Below, piece by piece: positions 34,521 to 45,531 of a stretch of 64,000 nucleotides of DNA. Below the pieces are notes generated by a model. It made no database searches. It saw only the letters and a list, made by a program, of their open reading frames with translations, and was not told where the DNA came from. The stretch lies in assembly GCF_016086655.4 (NCBI RefSeq), contig NC_052136.2, forward strand, positions 12,338,001 through 12,402,000, given 5' to 3'. Source of the DNA: Lepeophtheirus salmonis. Taxonomy: Eukaryota > Arthropoda > Copepoda > Siphonostomatoida > Caligidae. Position 1 is the stretch's first letter. Every line of letters starts with the position of its first letter. The translations under genes were made by a program, and so were the position numbers.

Positions 34521-34711
34521 CATTTTAAAAATATATAGAAACGTTGAAATGTTCATACTCCTTTCACCAGTCGATTCCGCATATCCACATTTACAGTAAT
34601 CCGATACATCCCTACTATGTACTTGGGCGACTTTAGCAATCAACATAAATAACATTTCCAAATGTACATTTTGTGTAGGGAACATGCTTGCAAAAATCCG
34701 TGAAACCTGAT
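34521..34711 (-). CDS. Candidate internal exon of an unknown host gene
   Basis: The minus strand is open across 34428-34763. Within it a 191-bp segment is bounded by TTCTTCATCTTATTTTGCAG (a good polypyrimidine tract and acceptor AG at 34712-34713) and a donor ATG/GTAAAG (GT at 34519-34520). The exon would encode SRIFASMFPTQNVHLEMLF, MLIAKVAQVHSRDVSDY, CKCGYAESTGERSMN and TFLYIFKM: ordinary amino-acid composition, unlike the F/I/K/N-rich chance frames nearby. I recognise no domain. The exon would start in the second position of a codon and end on a codon boundary. It is the best host-gene candidate in the window, but still unproven. Confidence 0.3.
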
Positions 34712-34763
34712 CTGCAAAATAAGATGAAGAATAGCAATTATCATTAGTATTACATATATACAT

Positions 34764-37389
34764 GTTATGTTAATAATTATTCATGATGTCAGTAGGAGTT
34801 GTTGCTTGTAAGTCGTATCCTAGTTTCAAGGATATAAGTTGTACAGTGTACACGTCATAGGAACGTTTCTAAGAAATTTCCATGATTCAAATCCCGGAAG
34901 AAGAAGTTAAAATGTTATTTATATGGGCAAATTTACACACAAAAATTAGTGTACATTTGTAATTATGTATTTCCACTTTTTTAGTAGATGCAATTTATAT
35001 CTAAATCGGTACGATTTTTTTATGATGAGATGTGCAAAACTACATTCCTACTTCAAGAACGAAAGGGGAAAAAAGTAGTTAGACAAGGAATCGTGTCTAA
35101 GGCGGAGTCTAGATACATTGAATGAAAAAACAAACATAATTAGACATTATTTGTATATATTTTTATATAATAGTATATGTGGGTACAGAGTTGGTGCCTT
35201 TTTTTGTGGAGTTGGAAAATTTGGTAGGATTCTGGCTAAAAAAATTATAAAGTAATTTATGTAAATAAAACTTATTTATAGTCAAAGCCTTACATTGAGT
35301 GTGCGTTAAGGTTTTCCCTTGATGGCTATAAATTATAGGTATTAAGTACAATTAATTTAGGAAACTTGAGGGTTAACTCACAAATTTCAAACGTTCTCTG
35401 CAGTCTATACAATCACAATTCCCAAACACTTCTATAAGCTAAATTATTATGTTGTGTAGAACATAATCAGAAGCCGTACCAGTTCATTACTTAGTCTTGT
35501 GAATAGTCATCAGAGTAAAGAGTACCGTTGCTGTAAGAGGCTGTTTCTATTGATATTCCTCAGTTACGAGTGGATAAGTTATGTTCATAAACTTTTGAAT
35601 GTATTAGCAATAGATAGATTTTGATCCATTTAATTTCTTGTTCATCTTGTTAAATATTTTATATTCCAAATATTTTATTTATACCTGGCACAATTATTTA
35701 CAACATACCTATAACTAATAACTACATATAGCTACAAATTAGATCTATATTTATAGTCTCTAGGCTCAAATGACTCAATCGTACTTATACAGGCAATAAA
35801 ATATATTATTAAAAAATTGTGTGTTGGAGTTGCCGTCATGGAAATGGAATCGGTGATACTCAAAATACTGGAGTCAACACTGTCTGTTCTATTCAACTTT
35901 ACTCATTTTCCTTGTTTCCCTTAATTCTCTTTTCCCCCAATAGATGGCCGGAGATCCTCCGAGTAACCCAAGGGGTACGCTTACCCATATTTGAGAACTT
36001 AGTTTATTAGTTAGTTTCTTTGTTTTTCACCAGGATTACTGCAAAAATTAAATATCGATTTTGATAATACTTGGTAGAAAGATTATATATGATCACAGTA
36101 TGAGGCCATCAAATTTTGAGAGGTGAAGTTCAAGGTAACAGAGAACGTAGAAAACGCATAATTGACTATATCTTTGTTACAAATTGAAATATATGAGTGA
36201 CTTTGATTGAAGCGGAGGTTTTGCGCTCTACACAGTGCCCATTCTCGTTATTTACTAATATTGTTATTTGTTGAGATTTCTCGATTAAAAACCGAAGCAA
36301 CATGGTGTATTTTCAATTTAAAAATCGACTCACAATTCGAGTGGAGTGAAAAAATTTACAACTCAAATAGAATTAATAATTTTTAAAGTTTACAAACACC
36401 TATTTAATTGTAAAGCCTAACTTTTAACTCACTCATTCTCATCATAAGAATAGTAATTCTTGTCCACTTGAATGATACATTATAAACAGATAGACACGAT
36501 AAATTCACTATTAACGGATCATATTGTATTTAATTTATGAATTAAAACAAACTCCTAGGAAACGCTTGAGTGAAGACGACCAAATATATACGTATGTAAG
36601 TTATAAATGAGGACCGTAGTGTGCAACAACCTTTTCATGTTTGAATATTTGGTTTTAAAAATATATAGAGTATATTTTATGTGTATTTTGTAGATATATG
36701 TATGTAGATATGTTCCAGTTAATATCAGACCATATGTTCATAACGGGGGCTTAGGGAATTTAATTACTAATGGTTCTTGTCTGAGCCAATTGGAGCTCTA
36801 CATAGAAATGAGAATGTAGTTCAATTAATGGGTGAACAATATGTAAATTTGCATTTGTTAATTATGGAAGTTTATTCATTGAAAGTCCAATTGGGTATTC
36901 CTGTAATTTACCTATATATCCCATTCTCTATTTTTATAATATCTCTATTTTAGGAAACACTGACATTTAGTAATGGGCCCTGAGGCTACAACTTGTATTA
37001 CAAGGTAAGACTTACTGATTAACTGTTAATATTGCGTATTTGAAGGGAAGAAATCATGAAACGGTACTCCTAATGAATAAGCATCTTTTCTAAGCACCAT
37101 GGAAAGAGAGAGAAAGAAAAAAACCAACCTCAAATCGACCGTTAGTTGAAGAGTTTACAACTCCTCATAAACTATTTCCACGAAATGAACCATGGAATTT
37201 AATTGTACCAACAATAAAACTATCGTAATGACGCATTTTTTTGCGTAGTAATTATTTATAACGTAGCTCAACATACGCAATATCAAAGTATGTACTAGGG
37301 GGAGACGGAGATGAGTTGCAGACTTGGGAATGAACTACAACAGATTCTCCTAATCTCGAACATTCAAAAAACTAAAGTTTACATAAACT
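34764..37389. other. Long stretch, no confident gene; possible hAT-MITE end
   Basis: About 35950-36000 contains CCAAGGGGTACGCTTACCC followed by ATATTTGAGAACTT, resembling the subterminal part of hAT MITEs (GGGTACGCGTACCC-type near GAGAACCACTG), but no left end pairs with it. The 63-codon frame at 35819-36010 runs into it. The rest is AT-rich with no motif. Confidence 0.3.
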
Positions 37390-37394
37390 ATAAT

Positions 37395-37510
37395 TAGTGT
37401 TGTGTCAGTCCGTATTTATTCGGTCCAGTTCAGTATTAGAAGCGGTCCTATAAGTTCTTGGGACGAGTCAATAAGACCATGATTTCTACGGACTGTCAGT
37501 ACTAGAATAG
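37395..37510 (+). repeat. MITE-B-like element
   Basis: Starts TAGTGTTGTGTCAGTCCG, then TTCGGTCCAGTTCAGTATTA and GCGGTCCTATAAG. The second half of 63495-63838 and the reversed end at 43832 (TAGGTGTTGTGTTTCGG) carry the same vocabulary. The right end here is unclear. Confidence 0.5.
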
Positions 37511-37589
37511 ATTAACCAAAGAAGAAATAAAGTTGAGTGATGTCATGAATTTTATGAAGCTCCCCCCCCCCAAGAAAAAAAACAACAAA

Positions 37590-37904
37590 TCTTACAAATA
37601 TATATTTATAGGTCTGTTTTTGGTGTGAGAATAATATGGAATCCAAAATGGTAGAACAAATCAGTCTTAAATTTAGCAAGTCAACGTATAAAATAACCAA
37701 GCATGTTCCTATGATATTTCTTTAGGCCTCCAAAGACATTAAGAGGCTGTTTTTAACCGAAAAAAAAAACATGCTTTTCTACCTCTTTTTCTATATCTCT
37801 CTCCTTCTCTCTTCTCTTCTCTTCTCCCTCTCTCCTCTGTCTTTTTTCTTCTACCTCCATTCTTTGTTTCTATTCACCACTGCAACCCAGGCACATTCTG
37901 CTAT
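37590..37904 (+). mobile_element. Helitron-like non-autonomous element
   Basis: Starts TCTTACAAATATATATTT after A; ends GCACATTCTGCTAT before T. It shares its whole plan with the reversed copy at 2381-2678: TCTGTTTTTGG block, AATTTAGCAAG, TTAAGAGGCTGTTTTTAAC, a long CT-rich tract (37786-37860) and a TTTGTTTCTATTC end region. The terminal hairpin is decayed here (CACTGCAACCCAGGC) and CTAG has become CTAT. Insertion between A and T fits the Helitron mode. No coding sequence. Confidence 0.5.
37786..37860 (+). repeat. CT-rich microsatellite inside the Helitron-like element
   Basis: CTCTCTCC/TTCTCTTCTCTT-type tract; the equivalent GA tract on the other strand is at 2450-2530, so it belongs to the element. 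Confidence 0.7.
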
Positions 37905-39945
37905 TATTTATATAAGTAAGTAATTATATAACGGTGTAGATATTTTCTTGGGTTACGCCCCCTTAAGGAAATCTAGCAATAGCCCTGCTGCTTATCCTAT
38001 GCCGATTCTTATGCATTATCATTTGTTACTGGTATTGAACTATTTATTACTTTTCCAAGATATGACAAAAATAGCAAAATATTTCCTAGAAGAAAGAGGA
38101 AACGAGGATGTGAATGTATGACTTTAGTCTTATAATTTTATAAAATATAATAATTAAATAATTCATAATTAAATATGCTTGAAAAACCGAGAAGAAAAAA
38201 ATTGAACACAAACTGAAAGATACAAAAATATGTTCCAACCCATGTTTGAAAGTCAGTGTAGAAACTTGAAGAGGGGTATGAGAGTGAATTTCTCTGAAAT
38301 TTTATTACTTATCAGTGATCTATAACAATATTCAACAAAATGAAGGGCTTGGAGCGCCTGCAGGCGGAACCCCACAGTTATTATTGTTATTTAAGCCGTA
38401 GAAAACGAAAATGACCATTAAAACTAACTTTAAATTTTTGAAGCCTTTTTTTAATCAGGTTTTTTTGGTATAACTACGATTCACTTCTATATTTCGAAAT
38501 AAAAGAATTATATAGATAAAAATCAAAGTAAATGAAAAATTGATAAAAACATTTCAACATTTGAAAAACGAATTAATTGTGACTATATTTTGATTACAAT
38601 TAATGAAAATGTATATAACCACCAAAGAATTGAGTAAAATGAAGGACCTTACTTAGAAGCTAATATATTTTATCTTTTTTCTTCAAGTGGTTTATATCCT
38701 CACTGAAGTTATGGAATATACCTAATATTATCACGTCTAGTACGAAGATGTCCGTTGCAACAAATCTTACAATTTCCTTGTTATTATTTATTGTTATTTT
38801 TTTAATAGTGGTAGTGCCCTCATTTGCCCCGAGTTATTTGCGTCGATGAACAACCACACATTGTTTTAATAATATAAACGATAACTCCCCAACAAACCTT
38901 TAGTGTTTCTTTCATGTTTTCATGGTCACACTCACATGTTGTTACTTACTACTTAGTTATGATCTCCTCCAGAATAAAATTATAATGGGGTCAGATTTTT
39001 TGAGTCAGAGTACTTTTGTCTAGAGACTAAAGTACTCCTAATCGCCTACGAGATTTCATTCATTTTTACACACAGTTTTTATAAAGCTCAATACTTCTTT
39101 TTTTAAAATGACACGCAGGCTCGATTGTATTTTTATTCCTTAGTTGAAGTACCTAAACTCATAAATGGCTTTACTCTTCACATACAAACATACAAAAACT
39201 GATGACAGACAAACTTTGTTGGTAAAATATGGGTAAAATTAACTCCAGATAACTGAAGTTAAACCAAAAAGGCTCGCAATTTACTTCCATTTTTCATTGT
39301 TTTTGTTTTCAAGATTACACAAAATGTGAATAACGGATAATCGACCTTAACTTTTTAACTTAAAAAAAAAAAAAATCTTAGGCAGAAGAATTCAATCTAC
39401 CGAGTACTCATTTCTAGTTTATTATTATTTTCCATATTTACACTTAACAGAAAGCATGTTTGTTACCTAGTTTAAAACCTTGAAGAAGGCCGTGGGAGTA
39501 AATTTCTCCGATCTATAATATAAAAACCTAATTATACGTACCTCTGCTAAAATGTACTGAAAGTTAATGATTCTACACCTTTAAAGGGCTATTTATTTAT
39601 TCTTTAAACAATATTTAAAGGCTATATTTATTAATTTATAACTCAAATTCAACTATCTCAAACTGTTACTTGCGTCCCTGGTCACATGTATTTTTTAAAT
39701 AGATTCAAAAAATATTGTAGAAAGATGTGTTGAATTTTGTGGTTTTAAATCAGTCTAGTTCCAAGTAACTGAGCCCAAAGCAAAAAAAAAAAAAAAAGAA
39801 GTAAAGAACTGCAGTAGTATTTTATCTCCATTATACATAAAATAATTATTTCATTACGCAATTAAAGGAAGGCTGAAAAAAATGAAACAGTTTCATATAT
39901 ATCTGATGCCACTAATTCTAAAAATATCGGAGTAACAACCAATAA
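37905..39945. other. AT-rich stretch with a repeat D copy
   Basis: 38815-38905 matches repeat D (GCGTCGATGAACAACCACAC, then TTGTTTTAATAATATAAACG). A short pair of related sequences, GTGAATTTCTCTGAAATTTT (38284) and GTAAATTTCTCCGATCTATA (39500), hints at another dispersed repeat. No gene recognised. Confidence 0.35.
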
Positions 39946-39951
39946 TGCAAT

Positions 39952-40188
39952 GAGTGCGACGATCTCTTCAGTACCGGTGCCCTTCGCAAGAAGAGTGGAG
40001 AGACCGTTGAAGTTTCTGTCCAGACTGCTAAGAAGATCAAAAAGGCAATTACAGTCTCATTCAGCCAAAACTACAGCAGCAACAATATGGCTGACTTTTG
40101 CCCTGTCTCCAAGTGGACCTCCACCAGCCCTGGCCTCAACCCCATGGACTTTGAAGTTTTAGGAGTCTTGGAGAAGAATGTGTGCTGA
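39952..40188 (+). pseudogene. Tc1/mariner-type transposase fragment
   Basis: One frame is open from before 39952 to TGA at 40186-40188. TAKKIKKAITVSFSQNY, then SNNMADFCPV and SPGLNPMDFEVLGVLEKNVC correspond to the end of the second catalytic region and the third catalytic block (normally SPDLNPxDxxxWxxLE). The catalytic Asp is Gly here (SPG). Upstream, STGALRKKSGETVEV is too diverged to place. The 70-codon frame at 39950-40162 is a shadow. A MITE-A interior begins right after the stop, so the 3' part of the element is missing. Confidence 0.7.
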
Positions 40189-40195
40189 ACCTCTC

Positions 40196-40755
40196 GTTCA
40201 CATTTGGATTCGCTCCAATTTAATATTTAAACGTTTTTCAAAAACATTTAATTTTATGTGAACAACTTTGGATTAAACAAAAAAAAATTGTAATTAGCTG
40301 TGGATTTTTGAAATTAACAAAAAAATTTATAATTTTTTTTGTAAATAGGGGTTTTTTAAAAAAAATGTTTTACTAAAAAATTAAATTTCTTATTACCATC
40401 TATTGATTTTTGAAATTATTTTTCTAAAAAATATAATATTTAAAATTAAAAAAAAAAATTATTGTGAACAGCTGTGCACTTTTGATTTTTTTTTCCAAAA
40501 CATTGGATTTTTAAATTCTATGTTTTCATTAAATTTTCTAATTTTTTTTTTTTTTTTTGTGAATAGTTGTAAATATTTGAAATATTTTTAGAAAAAATTT
40601 AACATTTGAAATTTTTTACCAAAAAATTAATTTTTTGTGAATAGAAGTAGATTTTGGAAAAAATAATTCAAAAAAACTTTAATTTATGGATTTTTTTTTC
40701 AAAAAATTCCAAAAACCAAGCCACTTAAAAAATATTACCCTGTGCTCGCCCTAAT
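40196..40755 (+). mobile_element. MITE-A copy, left end lost
   Basis: ~50-bp AT units run from about 40210, and the right terminus reads ATATTACCCTGTGCTCGCCC ending near 40755. The left terminus is not recognisable. No target duplication. Confidence 0.6.
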
Positions 40756-41464
40756 GTGGTAGAGCATGGACATGGCCTTCATCATAAAGACCTACAAATT
40801 TGTTCACCGGCGTAGAGAGGCTGTTATTGCTTGTTAAGGAAGACATATTGGATAAAAAATAAAGCTAAATATAGTGTTTCAAAAACTTACAAATTGGTTT
40901 TGAGTTTTCCTTGATTCATGTAATAAAAATTACGTTTTTCGTAATTTAGTCTTGCACTAGAAGTTTTGAGTACCCACTCTGGAGCAACTTACACCTGCAT
41001 CCCCTACCTTATAAAAAGGATATTGCGTCTTGTATGTATGTTTGTAATCCGTTTAATTAAGGGTGTGGTATGACGCTTATATAAGAGTATTATTTTATGA
41101 AATAAATAGATTGGTTTACACCCATTAGCACGTAAGAGGAGGAACAAAAAGGAAAATTTTCCTTCCATAATAATGAACATTCGAAAAATTACATTCCATA
41201 CGGAAAATCATGTTATAAGAAGGAATTGTTTCTTTTTGAGGCCCATCAAAATATATATGGGCACACACACATTCTGGTCGTAAATAATGAGTCGAATCAT
41301 AACAAAAAAAAGGAAAAAAATCTTTTTCTTTTCTTCAGATGATACGAGTAGGTAGCTAATAGTAGTGGGAAATGGTCCAAGATCAAAATCTTTTTTCAGT
41401 GTGGTCTTAATATTTTCTAGACAAATATCAGGGTCCTGGTTTTGTGGGGGGACACACACACACT
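40756..41464. other. Stretch with no recognised gene
   Basis: An 83-codon minus frame (41208-41459) has no motif. CAGGGTCCTGGTTTTGTGGG at 41429 might be the eroded outer end of the next MITE-A copy. CA repeats at 41265 and 41451-41462. Confidence 0.35.
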
Positions 41465-42026
41465 ATTTGTGGAATTAAAAAAAAAAAATCCAAAATTAAA
41501 GTTTATACAAACAAATTTCAAATATTAATATTTTTTTGGAAAAAAATCCATAGCTATTTGAGGAAAATTAAATTTTTGAAAAAAAATTCCAAAAATTAAG
41601 TTGTATGTATATATATTTCAAATTTTACACTTGTTTGAAAAAAATTTAAAATCCATAGCTATTCGAGAAAATTAATTTTTTTGAAAAAATTTTAAATATT
41701 AAGGAAAAAATTTCAAAAATTAAATTTTTTGGAAAAAAGTTTCTCAAGAATCTATAGTTATTCACAGAAAATTAAATTTTTTGAAAAAAAAATCCAAATA
41801 TTAAATTTTTTCTAAAAAAACAAACAAAAATCCATAGTTATTTATAAAAATTTCAAAAATTTAATTTTCAGGATTTTTAAAAAATCCATAGCTATTCCAC
41901 AAATAAATTAATGTTTTGCTCTGCTGCATAATTTGCCCGAATGTCAAAAAATTCTAATAAAAAGCAAAAATTCCTTAATTTAGAGGGTCTACAGCCCTTC
42001 TTGCTCACCACTTGCAGACGAAACTG
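41465..42026 (-). mobile_element. MITE-A copy, reversed
   Basis: Reversed from 42026: CAGTTTCGTCTGCAAGTGG, then AGCAAGAAGGGCTGTAGACC, CTAAATTAAGGAATTTTTGC and ATTCGGGCAAATTATGCAGC. This is the fullest subterminal region of the family. About eight AT units follow. The left boundary is uncertain (possibly 41429). Non-coding. Confidence 0.65.
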
Positions 42027-42700
42027 GATAGTTCGTTCCAGAATGTAAAATTTGGTCCCAATCTATCGACTGATTTGATCCCTATTTCAGATTTATGGTT
42101 TATACAATATGATATATTTAATATATTTAACTTGTTATGACGTTATTGAGCCCGTGTTCACCGTATTTTTTACTGGATTTGAGAGACCCCTTTCGTTAGA
42201 GAGGCTCATGCAAAATATATAAAGGTAAATACTTGTGTCTTGTGCTATTAAGGGCTATGCAAAGATAGGTAGTGTGCTTTTTAAATGAATTAAGTCATCA
42301 ACGGGTGAGGTTTTGGAGACCAATCAAATTTCCACTGCATCTCTACCGGCATTTATTTATTAAAAAAATAATATGATCTAATCTTTAGGTAGTTCTTAGG
42401 ATAGCCTACACTATGCTTGCCGAGGTGTTTCAACTGATTAGAGCTTTTTTATTCTCAAATAGATTAAAATGGGAAGGAAAAAAAAATCTGTTGGACAAAA
42501 ATTTTTTATATTTATTTAAGCATTTACTGAATTCAAGGCTTTCCCGATATTATGATAATAAAGTTTAAATAAATTTCATTGGCTAGTGATGATGTGACAG
42601 AGAAGTTCGATACATCGCAAGTACTTACTTTATTAAGTTAAAATAATAATTATGTTTTTATGGTTGTTTTAAGATTTATTGTTTGGTTGTATAGTTATTA
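42027..42700. other. AT-rich stretch, nothing recognised
   Basis: No gene or element ends identified. Confidence 0.4.
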
Positions 42701-42707
42701 TTTATTG

Positions 42708-43556
42708 TAACGAGTGGTCTATTAACATCTGAACCCTTTGAATTTTAAACTTCAACAAGACATAATTAATTAATTAACAATAGAATTTCAACAAATTTTA
42801 TATTATACAATACAAGTGTGTCTGAGATCTATAAATAATAAATGTTGCCGCCCTTCGTGGCAATAATGGCTTCCAGTCGGCGGCGGAAAGCCTGGCACCT
42901 GATGCAGATGTAGTCCTCAGTCACGACGTCCCAGTACTGGCTGAAAGTGGCTTGAGGGCCTCGGCGTTGAGATAAAAGATACTACAAGCTATCCCCTCAA
43001 TATGCACCCAGAAGGTGTAGTCGAGGTGGTTAACAAAAGCGGCAAAAATGAGTTCACAAGACTCCTTCAAAAGAATCTTGAAACGGAGGAGATGGGTTTC
43101 TATATTGCTGGTATCAAAAGTGGTCATTACACCCCCTAAAATGGCTATTTCCACCCATTTTATTGATTGCTCCCTGGACAGTGGTGTGAAACCATGAGAT
43201 CTCTGGCATGTACTCTTTTGGACTTGAGGGGATTATCCTAGTCTGTTTTCTTAAACTCATCCGGGTACAGTTTGGCCTTTTTGATAGAGCCCTTCTTCCT
43301 CTCCAACATTTCGGACTTGCTGACAGCGTATACGGTGGTCCTGGAGATGCCCAACTGCTTGGAGTGAATGAATGGAATTTTGTCAATCACGTTCAAGTGT
43401 CATTTTTTGGATCTGTAAGAAAGCTACAGAGCTCTGGTTTGTTTTCTAACTAATTATTTATGCTTTAAAATATCGAAATATTAATTAATTTCAATTGCTC
43501 AACCTTCATTGATTATTGAATTAGTATGTATCCAGATTTCAATAGACCAGTCAGTA
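42708..43556 (-). mobile_element. Mariner deletion derivative M2 (845 bp)
   Basis: TA ACGAGTGGTCTATTAACA at the left and TTTCAATAGACCAGTCAG TA at the right are the same inverted-repeat family as M1. Subterminal AATTTTAAACTTCAACAAGA is shared almost unchanged with M1 (about 32250). Transposase remnants in the same arrangement as M1 lie between on the minus strand. M1 and M2 are two copies of one core-deleted element. Confidence 0.75.
42835..43400 (-). pseudogene. Mariner transposase of M2, core deleted
   Basis: From the right, minus strand: IPFIHSKQLGISRTTVYAVS (helix-turn-helix; small frame changes), KCWRGRRALSKRPN as a shadow frame of EEGSIKKAKL, then DEFKKTD. After the deletion: VNHLDYTFWVHIEGIACSIF, YLNAEALK, a frameshift, FSQYWDVVTEDYICIRCQAF, RRRLEAIIATKGGNI. 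The shared ending 'RLEAII' is the mariner C-terminal signature. The first two catalytic blocks are absent, as in M1. Frames at 42921-43154 and 43114-43386 each cover part of it. Confidence 0.8.
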
Positions 43557-43714
43557 ATAGGTGATAAAAGGCCAAAGGTGGATAGTTCAGGTTTTAGATG
43601 GCCCGAGGTGTCAAACCCTATGGGGTAAAATGTCGGGGGGTCCTTGGTCGGGTGTAAAATTATGAGGGATAGTCGTCTAGGGGTGGGGGTAAGAGCTCTT
43701 GAACCAGAATATGT

Positions 43715-43832
43715 CTAGACCCATGAGATCGATCCATTCCGAACTTCTTTAAAGAACCGAATTAGTTCAGTTCAAAAAAATCATAACAGTCTCAAACCGG
43801 TTTGGGATTTTGTTACCGAAACACAACACCTA
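43715..43832 (-). repeat. MITE-B-like element, reversed
   Basis: Reversed from 43832: TAGGTGTTGTGTTTCGGTAA, then CCCAAACCGGTTTGAGACTG and AACTAATTCGGTTCTTTAAA, matching reversed 14330-14500 and 53427-53515. The other end is not defined. Confidence 0.5.
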
Positions 43833-44149
43833 CCCTTCGACATTATCCCCGTTCATTTCCAGGCCACTACATATTCCGTTAATGATATAAAGTTTCATTA
43901 TGAAACATAAATGCTTACAAGTATCTACATAATACGTACTTTTAAGAACCATCGTAACAGATTTTTTTTTTATTATTTATTATGTATTTAATTTGCCTAT
44001 GTGCTTTGCCGAAATACCTGTGTTTTTTTTTCTAAAATATGCATTATACACCTACATATTAGGCATTAGATGTATATTGTAATAATGTGTCAATTTTGAC
44101 TCAAGATTCATATAATGTATAGATTCCTTAGATACATCGAACCAAAATA

Positions 44150-44290
44150 ATAAAGCAAATGGCAAAACGAAGATCACATGCTCAATAGTTAAATATATAT
44201 AGTTGCCTATGTGATAATTTTTTGCCCACTTGGGGCGTTCAGTATACTTGAATATTACTTTATAACTAACTCTGCAACCCCTACGAATTT
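44150..44290 (+). repeat. Dispersed repeat E, copy 2
   Basis: Aligns with 2860-3000; core TTTTTTGCCCACTTGGGGCG at about 44218. Confidence 0.45.
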
Positions 44291-44299
44291 ATTATAATA

Positions 44300-45153
44300 C
44301 TTACAATTTAGTATCTTGGAAGTATCAAGAGTAATAATGTATTTCTTGTCCAATGAGTACATATCATACCACTTCAACAATGTAACCCCTGATTGACTTT
44401 TTTTTTATCATTATCCTTTCAAATCTACAAAATTCCCACAAGGGATCAATAATTTAAATTATAAAAGCAAATCAATAAAAAACAGAGTTTGTCTCAAATT
44501 ATGTAAAAAAGCGTCAAAGATTCCAAAGTTATTAAAAGGATGGAGTAACTGTCCCCCCTTTTATAAACTAAGTTATACAATTTGTCTGGTTTTAAAGTCC
44601 ATTGTTTCAATACATCTATCGATTGTATTGTTTAGACCTGCAGGAATCATGGGTGTCTTTGCAACTATTGCCTCGACTGTAAAATCATCCTCTTTTCTTA
44701 TTGTAAGAGCAATGAACCAGTCCTACGTCTTTAGAGTTATGTAAGAACCTATTATACTCTCCACCATCAACAAGAGAGGTCACACTCGATCCCAGAAATA
44801 AAATAGGTGCAACGACAATTCTACTTTTAACCCCCTGAGAGACTTCAAATTTGATTGGATGCTACCTTGGACCTTCACCACCAAAATGAACAGGATAATT
44901 AAAATTCTGACTTATTGAAGGACAAACTTTCTAACCCCCTGATATTGGTTCCTCTGATCCAACAGACAGCTCCCCCTTAAACAGATTTTGGGTGGTTGGT
45001 TCTAGAGGGACGGGGCATCTTACTGGAGTGTCAATTTGGGACCTTATGGCTTGCTCCAACCATGATTGCACACAGAAATGGCTTGATTTGTCAACTTTTC
45101 CAATTAATGCGCAATAGTGCATCAACTTTTATACGTTTAAAAAAAATAGCTTC
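44300..45153. other. Stretch with moderate GC, unidentified
   Basis: 44640-45130 is less AT-rich than its surroundings and carries overlapping 64-89 codon frames on both strands (44931-45125 minus; 44996-45265 plus, whose end is inside MITE-A). Neither shows a family motif I know. It may be a decayed coding segment of some element. Confidence 0.3.
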
Positions 45154-45531
45154 TGATACAGGGGCTTCCCCAGAAGGTGGACTGGAAGAAAATAAAGAAA
45201 TTTTTACCTTTTTCGAGAAATTTTTTTGTCGTTCGGGCAAATTATGCATCAGAGCAAAAAAATAATATATAAAACGTTTATTTTTTGTGAATTACTTTAT
45301 ATTTCGAAAAAAATCAATAGCTGTGGTTGTTTTGATTTTTTTCCCCAAAAATTAATTATTTGTAATTATATTGCTTAATTTATTTACTTTAAATTATTTT
45401 TCAATAATTTCTTTTTTTTTTTTTGCGAATAACTATGAATTTTTATAATTTTTTGCAATTTTTTTAAATTTTTGGATAAAAAAAACCAATCCTCTTTCAA
45501 AAAATATGATCCGGCAGACGATCCTGTGATA
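45154..45531 (+). mobile_element. MITE-A reference copy, perfect 5-bp duplication
   Basis: Left terminus CAGGGGCTTCCCCAGAAGG at 45159; right terminus GGCAGACGATCCTG ending 45526. TGATA flanks both sides exactly (45154-45158, 45527-45531). The subterminal TTCGGGCAAATTATGCATCA (about 45234) is well kept. At 368 bp it has few internal AT units. This copy best defines element length and target-site duplication. Confidence 0.85.

Noticed and set aside
34870..34900. tRNA or SINE B-box (GATTCAAATCCCGG)
   Set aside because: No cloverleaf, A-box or acceptor stem can be built around it.
40403..40591. 62-codon F/I/K-rich ORF
   Set aside because: Lies wholly within MITE-A AT units; translation of oligo-A/T repeats.
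43570..43700. Additional MITE-A end (GGGGGTCC/GGGGTGGGGG motifs)
   Set aside because: G-rich but lacks the ordered terminal and subterminal motifs of the family.
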